Positions 1 to 7,045 of a DNA stretch of 16,111 bases are shown here, piece after piece; position 1 is the stretch's first letter; each line of letters begins with the position of its first letter. The notes under the pieces are model-generated. The model was given only the letters and a program-made list of their open reading frames with translations. It searched no databases and was not told where the DNA came from. Source of the stretch: Actinomycetota bacterium (GTDB lineage Bacteria; Actinomycetota; Thermoleophilia; Gaiellales; Gaiellaceae); contig VAXT01000170.1 in assembly GCA_005883245.1 (NCBI GenBank), forward strand, positions 1 to 16,111. The letters are read 5' to 3'. The position numbers were made by a program, and so were the translations under genes.

Positions 1-668
1 TTGGCGAGATCCTCCACGAGCGAGAAGCTCTCCGGGCCGCCGACCCCGCGGCCGCCGGCCACGATCACGTTTGCGTCCTCGATCGACGGGCCTTCGGACT
101 CCTCGTGCGCTTGCTCCACCATCGTCGCCTGCGTGGAGAAGGCCTCGAACGAGGGGGTAAATTCCTCGACCTCCGCCTCGCCGCCGGACTCGACCGGGTC
201 GAATGCACCCGGGCGGAAGAGCGCCAGCTTGACGTCGCTCGTCCAACCCACGTCCGCGTACACGCTGTCCTCGAGCGCAGGCCGTGTGCCGACGAGCGAG
301 CCGTCCTGCGAGGCGATGTCCACGAGATCCCAGTTCAGCCCCGCGTCGAGCCTGGCCGCGAGACCTGCGGCGGTGTCCGAGGCCAGCACGGAGGCGGCGA
401 AGAGCACCGTGTCGATCCCCTGGTCGCGGACGAGCTGGGCGAGCGCGTCGACGCGCGGCTGCGGGAGCGCCGCCTCGAGCTCGGGCGCTTCTCCCACGTA
501 GACCTTCTGCGCCCCGAACCTGCCCGCCCCGGACGCGAGACTCTTCACGTCCGAGCCGAGTAAGACGCCGACGACGTCGCCGCCGAGCGAGGCCGCCTTG
601 CCGAGGACGCCCAGCGAGCCCTTCTGAAGCTCGCCCTCGTGGTCTTCGAGGAAAACCGCGACCGTCAC
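1..668 (-). CDS. etfA: Electron transfer flavoprotein alpha subunit, C-terminus cut by window edge
   Basis: The alpha subunit pairs with EtfB to carry electrons from acyl-CoA dehydrogenases to the respiratory chain; it holds the FAD in its C-terminal domain. The visible 222 residues are the N-terminal ETF domain (opening VAVFLEDHEGEL, then VLFAASVLASDTAAGLAARL) and the beginning of the FAD domain, recognisable by IVAGGRGVGGPESF near residues 205-218. The rest of the FAD domain lies beyond base 1. The GTG start at 666-668 overlaps the etfB stop at 665-667 in a GTGA junction, the usual sign of translational coupling. The order etfB-etfA is typical. An acyl-CoA dehydrogenase, its natural electron donor, is encoded about 10 kb away at 11234-12397. 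The assignment is firm; only the 3' end is missing. Confidence 0.95.
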   Translation of the reverse strand, partial: MTVAVFLEDHEGELQKGSLGVLGKAASLGGDVVGVLLGSDVKSLASGAGRFGAQKVYVGEAPELEAALPQPRVDALAQLVRDQGIDTVLFAASVLASDTAAGLAARLDAGLNWDLVDIASQDGSLVGTRPALEDSVYADVGWTSDVKLALFRPGAFDPVESGGEAEVEEFTPSFEAFSTQATMVEQAHEESEGPSIEDANVIVAGGRGVGGPESFSLVEDLA

Positions 669-1444
669 AGGAGCTTCTTCTCCGCGAGGAAGTCGGCGAT
701 CTGCTCGGCGGCGCTGCCGTCGTCCTCGATCCTGCGCGCATCACCTCGCGCCGGGGGATCGCCGAGGGCGAGGACGCTCGTCCCGGAGCCCTGCTCGCCG
801 AGCGCGCCCGCAGCGAGGCCGAGGTCCGAGCCGGACAGGGTCTCCTGCGGCTTCTTCTTCGCGCCCATGATCCCCTTCAGCGACGGGTAGCGCGGCTCGT
901 TGATCGCATCCGACACGGCGACGATCGCGGGCATCGGCGCCTCGATCACGTCGTAGCCGAACTCCGTCTGGCGCTTGCCCCGCACCGTGCCGTCCGCGAC
1001 CGTCAGCTCCGCGACCTGCGAGATGACCGGACGGCGGAGGCGGTCCGCGACCGCGGCCCAGAGGACGGCGCCGTCCGAGTCGCTCGACTGCTGCCCGAAG
1101 AGGACGAGGTCCGCGCCCTCCTTCTCGAGGGCGGCCGCGAGCGCGCGCGAGGTGGCGACGAGGTCCGACCCGGCCGCGCCCTCGTCCGTGATCAGCACGG
1201 CACGGTCGGCGCCCATGGCGAGCGCCTTGCGCAGCGAGTCGAGCGCACCGGCAGGCCCCATCGAGACCAGCACGACCTCGCCCTCGCCTTCGGCCTCCTT
1301 CACCTTCAACGCCTCCTCGACCGCCTGCGAGTCGAAGTGGTTGAGCGCGCCTTCGCCGGAGCGGTCAAGCCGCTTCGTGTTCGGGTCGATGCGCTTCGTG
1401 ACACCCGCATCCGGGACTTCTTTGACACAGACGGCGATCTTCAC
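665..1444 (-). CDS. etfB: Electron transfer flavoprotein beta subunit
   Basis: This 259-residue protein is the AMP-binding partner of EtfA. It begins MKIAVCVKEVPDAG, the standard EtfB opening, and contains GADLVLFGQQSSDSDGA and the ETF beta signature region RQTEFGYDVIEAPMPAIVAV followed by the PRYPSLKGIM segment. The length matches the family. The reading frame stays open far upstream (to 2329) through antisense of the M23 gene, but family homology begins exactly at the GTG at 1442-1444, so I chose that start. There is no clear Shine-Dalgarno sequence. Instead a TAGAGT box sits 8 bases before the GTG, suggesting a leaderless or near-leaderless message. A second copy of this box lies 108 bp upstream (see the repeats). 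The gene is followed directly by etfA with a 4-base overlap. Confidence 0.96.
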   Translation of the reverse strand: MKIAVCVKEVPDAGVTKRIDPNTKRLDRSGEGALNHFDSQAVEEALKVKEAEGEGEVVLVSMGPAGALDSLRKALAMGADRAVLITDEGAAGSDLVATSRALAAALEKEGADLVLFGQQSSDSDGAVLWAAVADRLRRPVISQVAELTVADGTVRGKRQTEFGYDVIEAPMPAIVAVSDAINEPRYPSLKGIMGAKKKPQETLSGSDLGLAAGALGEQGSGTSVLALGDPPARGDARRIEDDGSAAEQIADFLAEKKLL

Positions 1445-1445
1445 C

Positions 1446-1460
1446 AGCAGGGACTCTAAC
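1446..1460 (-). repeat. 15-bp direct repeat, proximal copy
   Basis: On the minus strand this reads GTTAGAGTCCCTGCT. The identical 15 bases occur again at 1554-1568, exactly 108 bp upstream. This copy contains the putative -10 box of etfB and ends two bases before its GTG. The perfect match is seen directly; its origin (promoter duplication, or flank of an inserted element) is unknown. Confidence 0.8.
1453..1458 (-). promoter_or_regulatory. Candidate -10 element of etfB (TAGAGT)
   Basis: TAGAGT fits the actinobacterial TANNNT -10 pattern and ends 8 bases before the etfB GTG, so transcription would begin at or next to the start codon. The same spacing pattern recurs at most gene starts in the window. 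No convincing -35 is seen. Confidence 0.45.
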
Positions 1461-1482
1461 TTTGGACTCGAGACTGGGGCTT

Positions 1483-1550
1483 CGGGCGATAGAACGCCCG
1501 CGCAGGCAAAGCCTGCACGGGCTCCAGTGCGGCATCGCAAGCGACGCCGC
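1483..1550 (-). promoter_or_regulatory. Structured region upstream of etfB with competing hairpins
   Basis: Read as minus-strand RNA, 1550-1529 forms a 10-bp stem with a UU turn (or a CUUG tetraloop), including one G-U pair. Bases 1522-1496 form a 12-bp stem with a UUU loop, also with one G-U pair. Bases 1500-1495 can instead pair with 1488-1483 (CGGGCG/CGCCCG), so the second and third stems exclude each other. In both long stems the odd pair is G-U on the minus strand but a C/A mismatch on the plus strand, which points to RNA read toward etfB. No U-tract follows, so this is not an ordinary intrinsic terminator. A regulatory role is inference. Confidence 0.4.
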
Positions 1551-1553
1551 AGG

Positions 1554-1568
1554 AGCAGGGACTCTAAC
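1554..1568 (-). repeat. 15-bp direct repeat, distal copy
   Basis: An exact copy of the repeat at 1446-1460, again containing TAGAGT (1561-1566). No start codon follows at leaderless spacing. If it works as a second promoter it would give an etfB transcript with a leader of about 110 bases containing the hairpins at 1483-1550. Confidence 0.75.
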
Positions 1569-1605
1569 CACGGGCGAGAAGGCCGTAGCCGGCGGGAACC
1601 CGTGG

Positions 1606-1611
1606 TACGCT
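1606..1611 (+). promoter_or_regulatory. Candidate -10 of the M23 peptidase gene, next to an inverted repeat
   Basis: TACGCT lies 31 bases before the ATG at 1643, giving an expected leader of about 25 bases without a visible Shine-Dalgarno sequence. Immediately upstream is an inverted repeat, CCACGGG (1568-1574) and CCCGTGG (1599-1605), that could be an operator or a hairpin. No good -35 is seen. Confidence 0.3.
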
Positions 1612-1642
1612 CCTGCCCTTCGAGCGCGCGACCGGCCCCCTC

Positions 1643-2560
1643 ATGCTGAGCATCCGGACGACAGCCCGAGCACTTCTTGTCTTGGCCCTTCTCGGCTTCG
1701 CCGCAGGGTCGGCTGCCGCCTTCCCGGTCGACCCGGGAAACATCCGCCCGCCGGTCCCCAAGCCGAAGCCCAAAGGCCAGATCGTCTTTCCGGTCCTGGG
1801 CACGGTCGAGTTCAGCGACGACTACGGCGCGCCGCGTCCCCAGGGGCCGCACGAGGGCATCGACATCCTCGCGCCGAGACACGCGCTCGCGCTGGCGGCA
1901 GAGCCCGGGCGCGTCCGCTTCTACACCGGCTCGGGCCGGGCTGGCTGCATGCTCTACCTCGACGGCAAGAGCGGCACCACCTACTACTACATCCACCTGA
2001 ACAACGACCTGACGAACGGGAACGACAACCGGGGCGGATGCAGGCTCGGGGTCACGTTCCCGAAGGGCCTGAAGAGCGGCGCGCGCGTAAGTGCGGGGCA
2101 GCCGATCGGCTACGTCGGCGATTCGGGGGACGCGAACGGGGTCCACCCGCATCTGCATTTCGAGGTTCACCCGCACGGGGGCCGCTCGACGAACCCGTAC
2201 CCACGGCTCCTCGCAGCGCGCCGGATGCTCTTCTACGTCCCGCCCGGCACGACGTTCACGCTCTCGATGACCGCGACTGTCGTCTCGACGAGCTCGGAAT
2301 CGCTGCGAGTGCGCGTCAACACGCTGCACTCCTTACCGGGGAACATGGTCCTCCGCAGGCTCGACCGCCCGCTCGTGCTGGCCGTTCCGTCCTACGCGAG
2401 CATCGAGCGGGGCGTGGTGGGCAACGCCGTCCAGCTGTCGGACGCAAAACGAGGCGAACGGGTCTCGGTGTGGACGGAAGCGGCGACGGTGACCGCCGCC
2501 GCTTCCGAAGGCAGGGCCGGCGCGATCAGCGCCGAGCGGATCGTCCTGCCTGCTGCTTGA
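1643..2560 (+). CDS. Secreted M23-family (LytM-type) metallopeptidase
   Basis: The 305-residue product starts with a signal peptide (MLSIRTTARALLVLALLGFA, likely cleaved after SAAA near residue 26). The M23 peptidase domain follows: zinc ligands in HEGID (His70, Asp74), the YYIHLN segment (His118) where family members have Y.HL, the AGQPIGYVGDSGD loop, and the HLHFE motif (His170, His172). Such enzymes cut peptidoglycan cross-bridges outside the membrane, or act as LytM-like activators of other hydrolases when ligands are missing; here the ligands look intact. About 100 C-terminal residues after PYPRLLAARR form an extra beta-rich region I do not recognise. Its last 35 bases overlap the oppositely oriented gene at 2526-3449. 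It has no evident link to the acyl-CoA genes. Confidence 0.88.
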   Translation: MLSIRTTARALLVLALLGFAAGSAAAFPVDPGNIRPPVPKPKPKGQIVFPVLGTVEFSDDYGAPRPQGPHEGIDILAPRHALALAAEPGRVRFYTGSGRAGCMLYLDGKSGTTYYYIHLNNDLTNGNDNRGGCRLGVTFPKGLKSGARVSAGQPIGYVGDSGDANGVHPHLHFEVHPHGGRSTNPYPRLLAARRMLFYVPPGTTFTLSMTATVVSTSSESLRVRVNTLHSLPGNMVLRRLDRPLVLAVPSYASIERGVVGNAVQLSDAKRGERVSVWTEAATVTAAASEGRAGAISAERIVLPAA

Positions 2561-3449
2561 CCTCGGTCCCCCAGGACAGCGAGCTGAAGGCGCCCTTGGC
2601 CAGGAGCTGCGGCTTGCCGTCGCTGTCGATCAGCCAGAGGCCGGTGGGCGGGTCGGCGACTGCGAGCACAGTTCCGTCCGGCGACCACGTGGCGTCGAGG
2701 GAGTTCACCTCGGTCGGCCCGGCCTGAGGGCCGTTCGAGCCGTCGTCCCCCAGGAACGCGAGGACGTTCTGGCCGGGTGGCCAGCCGGGCTCGCTGACGT
2801 CGTAATCGCCGTCGGCGACCTCGTGCGCGTCGGTTCCGTCGGCCGCCACGGAGTAGACGACGATCGTGTCTTCCTCGCTCGAGTCGCATCCGCCGGGGGT
2901 GGTGCAGGTGTCTCGCTGGACGAAGACACGCGTGCCGTCCTCCGACCAGGCCGGCGACGAAGCGTCCTTCATGATCAGCTGCGCGTGCGTGCCGTTCGGC
3001 CACATCGTGTACACACTGGTCGAGGCGTTCTCGGTCTGGTCGACGGCGAGCAACCGTCCGTCCGGGGACCAGCTGGGATGATCCATGTCTGCCGTCCCCT
3101 CGAGCCTGAGCATGCCGCGGCTCTTGGGATCGATCACGTAGAGCGCCCCGTCGCCCTTCGCCGCGAGCAACCCGTTGACCGGAGGCGGAGGATCCGCCTG
3201 CTGGCCGAGGAGCCCGAACGGGCTCGTCCCGACGGCGAGTGCAGGTAGCACGAGCACGACCGCCACTCCCGCAACGGCGATCGCGGCGATGCGCGGAACG
3301 GTGAGCAGGCCCAGCCGGCGCCTGCGCGTGTGCGGCCTGGCGAGCACCCGGTGCATGACCACCTGTGCCTCGTAGGCCTCGTCGTCATCGTGAAAGCTCT
3401 GATCGGGATCGAGAGAGCGAACCAGGGAGAGTAGGTCCTGTCGGAACAC
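2526..3449 (-). CDS. Membrane-anchored TolB-like beta-propeller protein, possible sigma-factor partner
   Basis: The 307-residue product has a cytosolic N-terminus of about 45 residues ending in an arginine cluster (THTRRRRLG type), one membrane helix at about 52-74, a Pro-rich linker (QQADPPPP) and an outer domain with blade motifs such as HPSWSPDG, SPAWSEDG and ATWSPDG, resembling TolB/PD40 propellers. Cys182 and Cys188 flank TTPGG and are followed by an acidic loop (DSSEED); the same arrangement occurs in the protein at 4095-5831. The GTG start is set by AAAGGAG five bases upstream (3455-3461). It follows the ECF sigma gene by 11 bases, the normal place for an anti-sigma factor, and the topology fits one, but it lacks the HxxxCxxC zinc motif. 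The anti-sigma role is inference; the propeller and membrane anchor are visible. Confidence 0.75.
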   Translation of the reverse strand: MFRQDLLSLVRSLDPDQSFHDDDEAYEAQVVMHRVLARPHTRRRRLGLLTVPRIAAIAVAGVAVVLVLPALAVGTSPFGLLGQQADPPPPVNGLLAAKGDGALYVIDPKSRGMLRLEGTADMDHPSWSPDGRLLAVDQTENASTSVYTMWPNGTHAQLIMKDASSPAWSEDGTRVFVQRDTCTTPGGCDSSEEDTIVVYSVAADGTDAHEVADGDYDVSEPGWPPGQNVLAFLGDDGSNGPQAGPTEVNSLDATWSPDGTVLAVADPPTGLWLIDSDGKPQLLAKGAFSSLSWGTEVKQQAGRSARR

Positions 3450-3460
3450 GGGGACTCCTT

Positions 3461-4003
3461 TCACTTGGCAACCCCTTCGCGCGTGAGGGGAACCGGAAGC
3501 GGGTGGCCGGCGGATGACGCCGACTCTTCCAACTCGCGCAAGAGGCGCCTCTTCGCGCGGTGCAGTCGAACGCGGTACCACGCGGGCGAAACTCCGAGCA
3601 CGACGGCGGCTTCACGCGGCTTGAGCTCTTCCCAGGCGGCGAGCGCAAGGACCTCCTGGTCCGTGGCGGAGAGCCGCTGGAGCGCGCCGATCAGCTCCGA
3701 GTCGGGGCCGTCGACCTGTGAGAAGGCCGCCCGAGGCTCGGCGCCGTTGAGCTTCTCCACGAGTGAGGTGCGGCGTCGAGCCGACCGGAGCTGTGTCGAC
3801 AGCGTCTTTCGTGCCACGCCGAGCAGCCAAGGACGGACGTCGTCCGGCAGATCGTCGATCCGGCGCCAGGCGACGAAGAACGTCTCGGCGACGACGTCGT
3901 CGACCATGCACTCCGGAGCTCGACGCCGCGCGTAGCTTCGTACGGCGGAGAAGTGGTCGCAGAACAGAGCCTCGAGCCTGGCTTCTTCGATCGAGTTCGC
4001 CAC
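3461..4003 (-). CDS. ECF-type RNA polymerase sigma factor
   Basis: The 180-residue protein has only sigma regions 2 and 4. Region 2 is at about 12-75, with the core-binding and -10-recognition segment VDDVVAETFFVAWRRIDDLP and then RPWLLGVARKTLSTQLRS. Region 4 is at about 105-160, with LSATDQEVLALAAWEELKPR and the helix-turn-helix EAAVVLGVSPAWYRVRLHRA. The two are joined by a short linker, the hallmark of extracytoplasmic-function sigma factors. The GTG start is supported by GGGGAG five bases upstream (4009-4014), one of the few clear ribosome binding sites here. It is probably co-transcribed with the membrane propeller that follows by 11 bases. A candidate ECF-style promoter at 4051-4074 suggests autoregulation. 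The exact ECF group cannot be assigned by eye. Confidence 0.92.
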   Translation of the reverse strand: MANSIEEARLEALFCDHFSAVRSYARRRAPECMVDDVVAETFFVAWRRIDDLPDDVRPWLLGVARKTLSTQLRSARRRTSLVEKLNGAEPRAAFSQVDGPDSELIGALQRLSATDQEVLALAAWEELKPREAAVVLGVSPAWYRVRLHRAKRRLLRELEESASSAGHPLPVPLTREGVAK

Positions 4004-4050
4004 GCACTCTCCCCTTGGCCGCTAGCTGCCCGTTCGTATGACTCATCCGG

Positions 4051-4074
4051 GACGAGCCCGGGGCGAAACGGTTA
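4051..4074 (-). promoter_or_regulatory. Candidate ECF-type promoter of the sigma factor gene
   Basis: On the minus strand TAACC (4070-4074) is followed after 15 bases by CGTC (4051-4054). An AAC-containing -35 and CGTC-like -10 with this spacing resemble promoters used by ECF sigma factors. A start near 4044 would leave a leader of about 40 bases carrying the GGGGAG site. Recognition by the adjacent sigma factor itself is inferred, not shown. Confidence 0.35.
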
Positions 4075-4090
4075 GCGGCCGGGTGGGGCC

Positions 4091-4108
4091 GGGTCTAGGA
4101 GGAGACCC
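4091..4108 (-). terminator. Hairpin across the stop codon of the secreted propeller gene
   Basis: GGGTCT and AGACCC form a perfect 6-bp stem with a 6-base loop spanning the TAG at 4095-4097. No U-rich tract follows, so termination here is uncertain; it could be a U-less terminator or chance. Confidence 0.2.
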
Positions 4109-5831
4109 AGGAGGGGCGACCGGAAGCGCCGCTCAGGAGCAGGTGCGGGCTGCCGCCATCGGCGGAGACGATCCAGAGGCCGGTCTTGCCCGCGCCCGCT
4201 TCCTCGCTCGGGCCTGCGCTGCCGGTGAACAGGAGCCGAGCCCCGTCCGGAGACCAGGTCGCGGCCGAGGAGTCGAACGAGCCCGGGCCGGCGAGGCTTT
4301 GCTCGTCGAAGAAGTGGATCGCGCTTCCGTCGGTGGGCCAGGCGAGCTCGCGGCCGTCGTAGACGTCGGCGTCCTCGAAGTCGACCCGCTCTACATTGCT
4401 TCCGTCGAGGTTCACTGCGTAGACCACGTTCGCGTCGTCGTCCTCGGGCTCGCACGGCGTCGTGCACTCGCTGCGGACGGCGAAGATCCGGTCGCCCTCT
4501 GCGGACCAGGAGGGTGACGATGCGTTCGGCAACACGAGCTGCGGGTGCGTTCCGTTCGGCCAGATCGTGTAGATGCTCGTTCCCCCGCCCTTCTCCACCT
4601 TCTCGACCGCGAGCAGCCGCGCGTCCGGCGACCACGCGGGTGCAGACATCTCCGCCGTTCCAGGCACCTTGTGCGCCTTCGCGCTGTCCGGGTCGACGAG
4701 GTAGATCCCGTCTTCTCCACGGACTGCGATCGCGCCGGCCGCCGGAGCAGGCGGCTTGGCCTTCGTCGCGGTCGCGGTACCCGCGGTCCGTGCCGGCGCC
4801 GCCGGTGTCGCGGTCGAGTCTGCAGGTGTTGCGGTCGTGTTCGGAGGCGTCGTCTTTTCGGTTGTTGCTGAAGCGGGCGGAAGCACGGGAGTCGACTCGG
4901 CGGCGCGAGCCCAGCTCGCCGGGCCATACGCCGGGTAGCCCGTGCCGACCCGGTGGACCTTCGTGCCGTCCGGGGCCATGAGCCAGAGATGCGACGCGAA
5001 GTGGTCGCCGCACGATGCGGTCGTCGTCGTCGTCGATCCGCCGACGTCCATCGAGTTGAACACGAGCTGGTCGCCCTCGGGTGACCAGACGGGAGCCTCG
5101 GCGCCGCTCTGCTCGCCATGGAGGATTGTCTCCTTGCCGGTCGCACGGTCGAGTACGACAGCGACGGCCCCTGCGCCGCTGCCCTTCGCGCCGTAGCGGT
5201 CGTAGGCGAGCTTCGACGAGTCGGGCGACCACGACACGCTCGCGCTCTCGACCGGAGCCGTCGGCACCGCGACGGGCTCGCCGTCCGGGGTGATCAGCTC
5301 GATGCTGCCAGCGTCGACGTAGGCGATGAGCGTGCCGTCCGGCGACCACTCCGGGCCGGAGGCGTAGTACGTGTCCTTGATCGCAAGGTCGTGCGCATCG
5401 GTGCCATCGACATTCACGGTCGCGAGGCTCGTCTCGCTCTGCTCATCCCCGGAGCACGGGGTGACCGAACCGCAGGTGTCGCGGACGACGACGAGGTGCT
5501 TGCCGTCCGGCGACCACGACGGAGAGGACGCGTTCCGGAGAACGAGTGTCTGCTCGCTCCCGTCCGGCTTCATCGTGGAGACGTTGGAGCCCTCCGCTCC
5601 CCAGGCCGTGACGGCGAGCGTGGTGCCGTCGGGCGACCAGGCGGGGTCGGTCAGGTTCTCGCTCTTCGGCACGACCGTGGCCGTTCCCGTGTGCGGATCG
5701 ACGATGTAGATCCCGTCTCCGCCCTGGAACGCGATCAGCCCGTTCCGCGCCGGGGCCGAGTTGCCCGCCGTTGCGCCGGATCCGACTGCCAGTAACGGCA
5801 GCGTTCCCAGCAACGCGAGCCAAACCCTCAC
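4095..5831 (-). CDS. Secreted two-module TolB-like beta-propeller protein
   Basis: The 578-residue product begins with a signal peptide (MRVWLALLGTLPLLAVGSGA). Propeller module 1 (about 30-310), a low-complexity Thr/Pro/Ala linker (about 311-365) and module 2 (about 366-578) follow. Blades are marked by repeated WSPDG-type motifs. Module 2 is clearly paralogous to the outer domain of the membrane protein at 2526-3449: shared stretches include WPNGTH, ASSPSWS/ASSPAWS and ATWSPDG. Each module has a cysteine pair next to an acidic loop: Cys120/Cys126 before SGDEQSE and Cys456/Cys460 before EPEDDD. Module 1 also has a lone Cys274. The GTG start is chosen for the signal peptide; its ribosome site is weak. 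It sits 91 bases upstream of the ECF sigma gene on the same strand. No enzymatic motif is seen; a sensing or ligand-binding role outside the cell is inference. Confidence 0.78.
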   Translation of the reverse strand: MRVWLALLGTLPLLAVGSGATAGNSAPARNGLIAFQGGDGIYIVDPHTGTATVVPKSENLTDPAWSPDGTTLAVTAWGAEGSNVSTMKPDGSEQTLVLRNASSPSWSPDGKHLVVVRDTCGSVTPCSGDEQSETSLATVNVDGTDAHDLAIKDTYYASGPEWSPDGTLIAYVDAGSIELITPDGEPVAVPTAPVESASVSWSPDSSKLAYDRYGAKGSGAGAVAVVLDRATGKETILHGEQSGAEAPVWSPEGDQLVFNSMDVGGSTTTTTASCGDHFASHLWLMAPDGTKVHRVGTGYPAYGPASWARAAESTPVLPPASATTEKTTPPNTTATPADSTATPAAPARTAGTATATKAKPPAPAAGAIAVRGEDGIYLVDPDSAKAHKVPGTAEMSAPAWSPDARLLAVEKVEKGGGTSIYTIWPNGTHPQLVLPNASSPSWSAEGDRIFAVRSECTTPCEPEDDDANVVYAVNLDGSNVERVDFEDADVYDGRELAWPTDGSAIHFFDEQSLAGPGSFDSSAATWSPDGARLLFTGSAGPSEEAGAGKTGLWIVSADGGSPHLLLSGASGRPSWVSS

Positions 5832-5855
5832 GTTCGTCTTATCTCACGCTTTCGC

Positions 5856-5865
5856 GTTTCGAAAC
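5856..5865 (-). promoter_or_regulatory. 10-bp palindrome before the secreted propeller gene
   Basis: GTTTCGAAAC is a perfect palindrome in the 38-base gap between the hydratase stop and the propeller start. Beside it, read on the minus strand, ACGC-GAAA-GCGT can form a small GNRA-capped hairpin. It could be an operator or the end of the upstream transcript; neither can be shown. Confidence 0.25.
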
Positions 5866-5869
5866 AGGC

Positions 5870-6631
5870 TCAACGACCCATGAAGCGGGGCTCGCGTTTC
5901 TCGACGAACGCGGTCATGCCCTCCCGGGCGTCCTTGCTCGAGAAGAGCTCGCCGAACGCCTGGGCCTCGGCCTCGAGGTTCGCCACGTAGTCGCCCTGGA
6001 GCGCGTGGTTGATCGCGGCCTTCGCTTCCGCGAGCGCGAGCGGGCCCTTCGAGGCGATCAGCTGCGCGATCTTGAGTGTCGTCTGCATCAGCTCGGCGGC
6101 GTCGAAGACGTCGTTGACGAGCCCGATCGTCAGCGCCTCCTTCGCGTCGACCACGCGCCCGGTGAGGATCAGGTCCTTCGCCACGCCCAGGCCGCAGACG
6201 CGCGCCAGCCGCTGCGTGCCGCCCCAGCCGGGAAAGATCCCGAGGTTGACCTCCGGCTGGCCGAGCTTCGCGGTCGACGCCGCGTAGCGGAGGTCGCACG
6301 CGAGCGCGAGCTCACAACCTCCGCCGAGCGCGAAGCCGTTGATCGCCGCGATAGAGACCTTCGGCGCGATCTCGAGCAGCTGCCCGACCTGGTGCCCGAG
6401 CCCCGCCCAGTCCTTCGCCTGCCCGACGGTGAGCCCGCTCATGTACTTGATGTCAGCGCCGGCCGCGAATGCCCTATCACCCGCGCCGGTGAGGACGACC
6501 ACGCGGACGGTGTCGTCCTTCCGCAGGTCTGTGAGGCGGTCTCGCAACTCGCCGAGGGTTTCGACGTCGAGTGCGTTCATCGCCTCCGGCCGGTCGACGG
6601 TGACGACCGCGACCGCCCCCTCGCGCTGCAC
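5870..6631 (-). CDS. Enoyl-CoA hydratase (crotonase family)
   Basis: The 253-residue protein adds water across 2-enoyl-CoA, here most simply crotonyl-CoA to 3-hydroxybutyryl-CoA. It shows crotonase hallmarks: VTVDRPEAMNALD near the N-terminus, the CoA/oxyanion segment FAAGADIKYM (about 55-64), NGFALGGGCELALACDLRYA with Glu107, and GQPEVNLGIFPGWGGTQRL with Glu127. Both catalytic glutamates of true hydratases are present, which argues against an isomerase or decarboxylase branch. The GTG at 6629-6631 is the first usable start, but the product opens directly at QREGAVAVV, a few residues shorter than most relatives. It begins 8 bases after the mutase small-subunit stop, so the two are almost surely co-transcribed. 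This links the mutase to beta-oxidation. Confidence 0.93.
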   Translation of the reverse strand: MQREGAVAVVTVDRPEAMNALDVETLGELRDRLTDLRKDDTVRVVVLTGAGDRAFAAGADIKYMSGLTVGQAKDWAGLGHQVGQLLEIAPKVSIAAINGFALGGGCELALACDLRYAASTAKLGQPEVNLGIFPGWGGTQRLARVCGLGVAKDLILTGRVVDAKEALTIGLVNDVFDAAELMQTTLKIAQLIASKGPLALAEAKAAINHALQGDYVANLEAEAQAFGELFSSKDAREGMTAFVEKREPRFMGR

Positions 6632-6639
6632 CCGAGCGG

Positions 6640-7038
6640 CTATGAGACAGGAACCTTCGCTTTCAGGAAGTCGACGATCTCGGAGGTCGGCGCGCCCGGT
6701 GTGAAGATCTCGGCCACGCCCTGGCTCTTCAGCTCGGAGGCGTCCTCGTCCGGGATCGTGCCTCCGACGACGACGAGCACGTCCTCGGCGCCGTTCTCCT
6801 TCAGCCCCTCGAGGATCTTCGGGACGAGCGTCATGTGCGCGCCCGAGAGGATCGAGATCCCGACGGCGTCGGCGTCCTCCTGGATCGCGGTCTCGACGAT
6901 CTGCTCCGGCGTCTGGTGGAGACCGGTGTAGATCACTTCCATCCCGGCGTCACGAAGAGCCCGAGCGATAATCTTCGCGCCCCGGTCGTGCCCGTCGAGA
7001 CCCGGTTTGGCGATGACGACACGTATCTTTCCGGCCAC
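6640..7038 (-). CDS. icmB: B12-binding small subunit of acyl-CoA mutase (predicted isobutyryl-CoA mutase)
   Basis: This 132-residue protein is a stand-alone cobalamin-binding Rossmann domain, the size of IcmB and of separate C-terminal mutase subunits. It carries the base-off/His-on motif DGHDRG (Asp15, His17, Gly20), the SIL-SG segment (about 62-66) and VVVGGTIP. It binds adenosylcobalamin and completes the active site of the large subunit at 7985-9655. The GTG at 7036-7038 has no Shine-Dalgarno sequence, but TACACT ends 7 bases before it, suggesting a leaderless transcript. The enoyl-CoA hydratase follows by 8 bases. The two mutase subunits are separated by a gene on the other strand, unlike the fused or adjacent subunits common elsewhere. 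The choice of isobutyryl-CoA over methylmalonyl-CoA rests on the large subunit, not on this protein. Confidence 0.9.
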   Translation of the reverse strand: MAGKIRVVIAKPGLDGHDRGAKIIARALRDAGMEVIYTGLHQTPEQIVETAIQEDADAVGISILSGAHMTLVPKILEGLKENGAEDVLVVVGGTIPDEDASELKSQGVAEIFTPGAPTSEIVDFLKAKVPVS

Positions 7039-7045
7039 ACCGGGG

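Noticed and set aside
1446..1568. CRISPR-like repeat-spacer unit
   Set aside because: There are only two 15-bp copies with a 93-base interval and no further repeats or cas genes.
1445..2329. Open frame extending etfB upstream by 295 codons on the minus strand
   Set aside because: It is antisense to the M23 peptidase and Arg/Pro-rich, with no family similarity; EtfB homology starts exactly at GTG 1444.
4755..4900. Low-complexity Thr/Pro/Ala tract as a possible frameshift or repeat expansion
   Set aside because: It is in frame and reads as a natural flexible linker between two propeller modules.
4072..5349. Alternative minus-strand frame of 425 codons in the secreted propeller gene
   Set aside because: It is an Arg-rich out-of-frame shadow; the other frame gives a signal peptide and repeated WSPDG blades.
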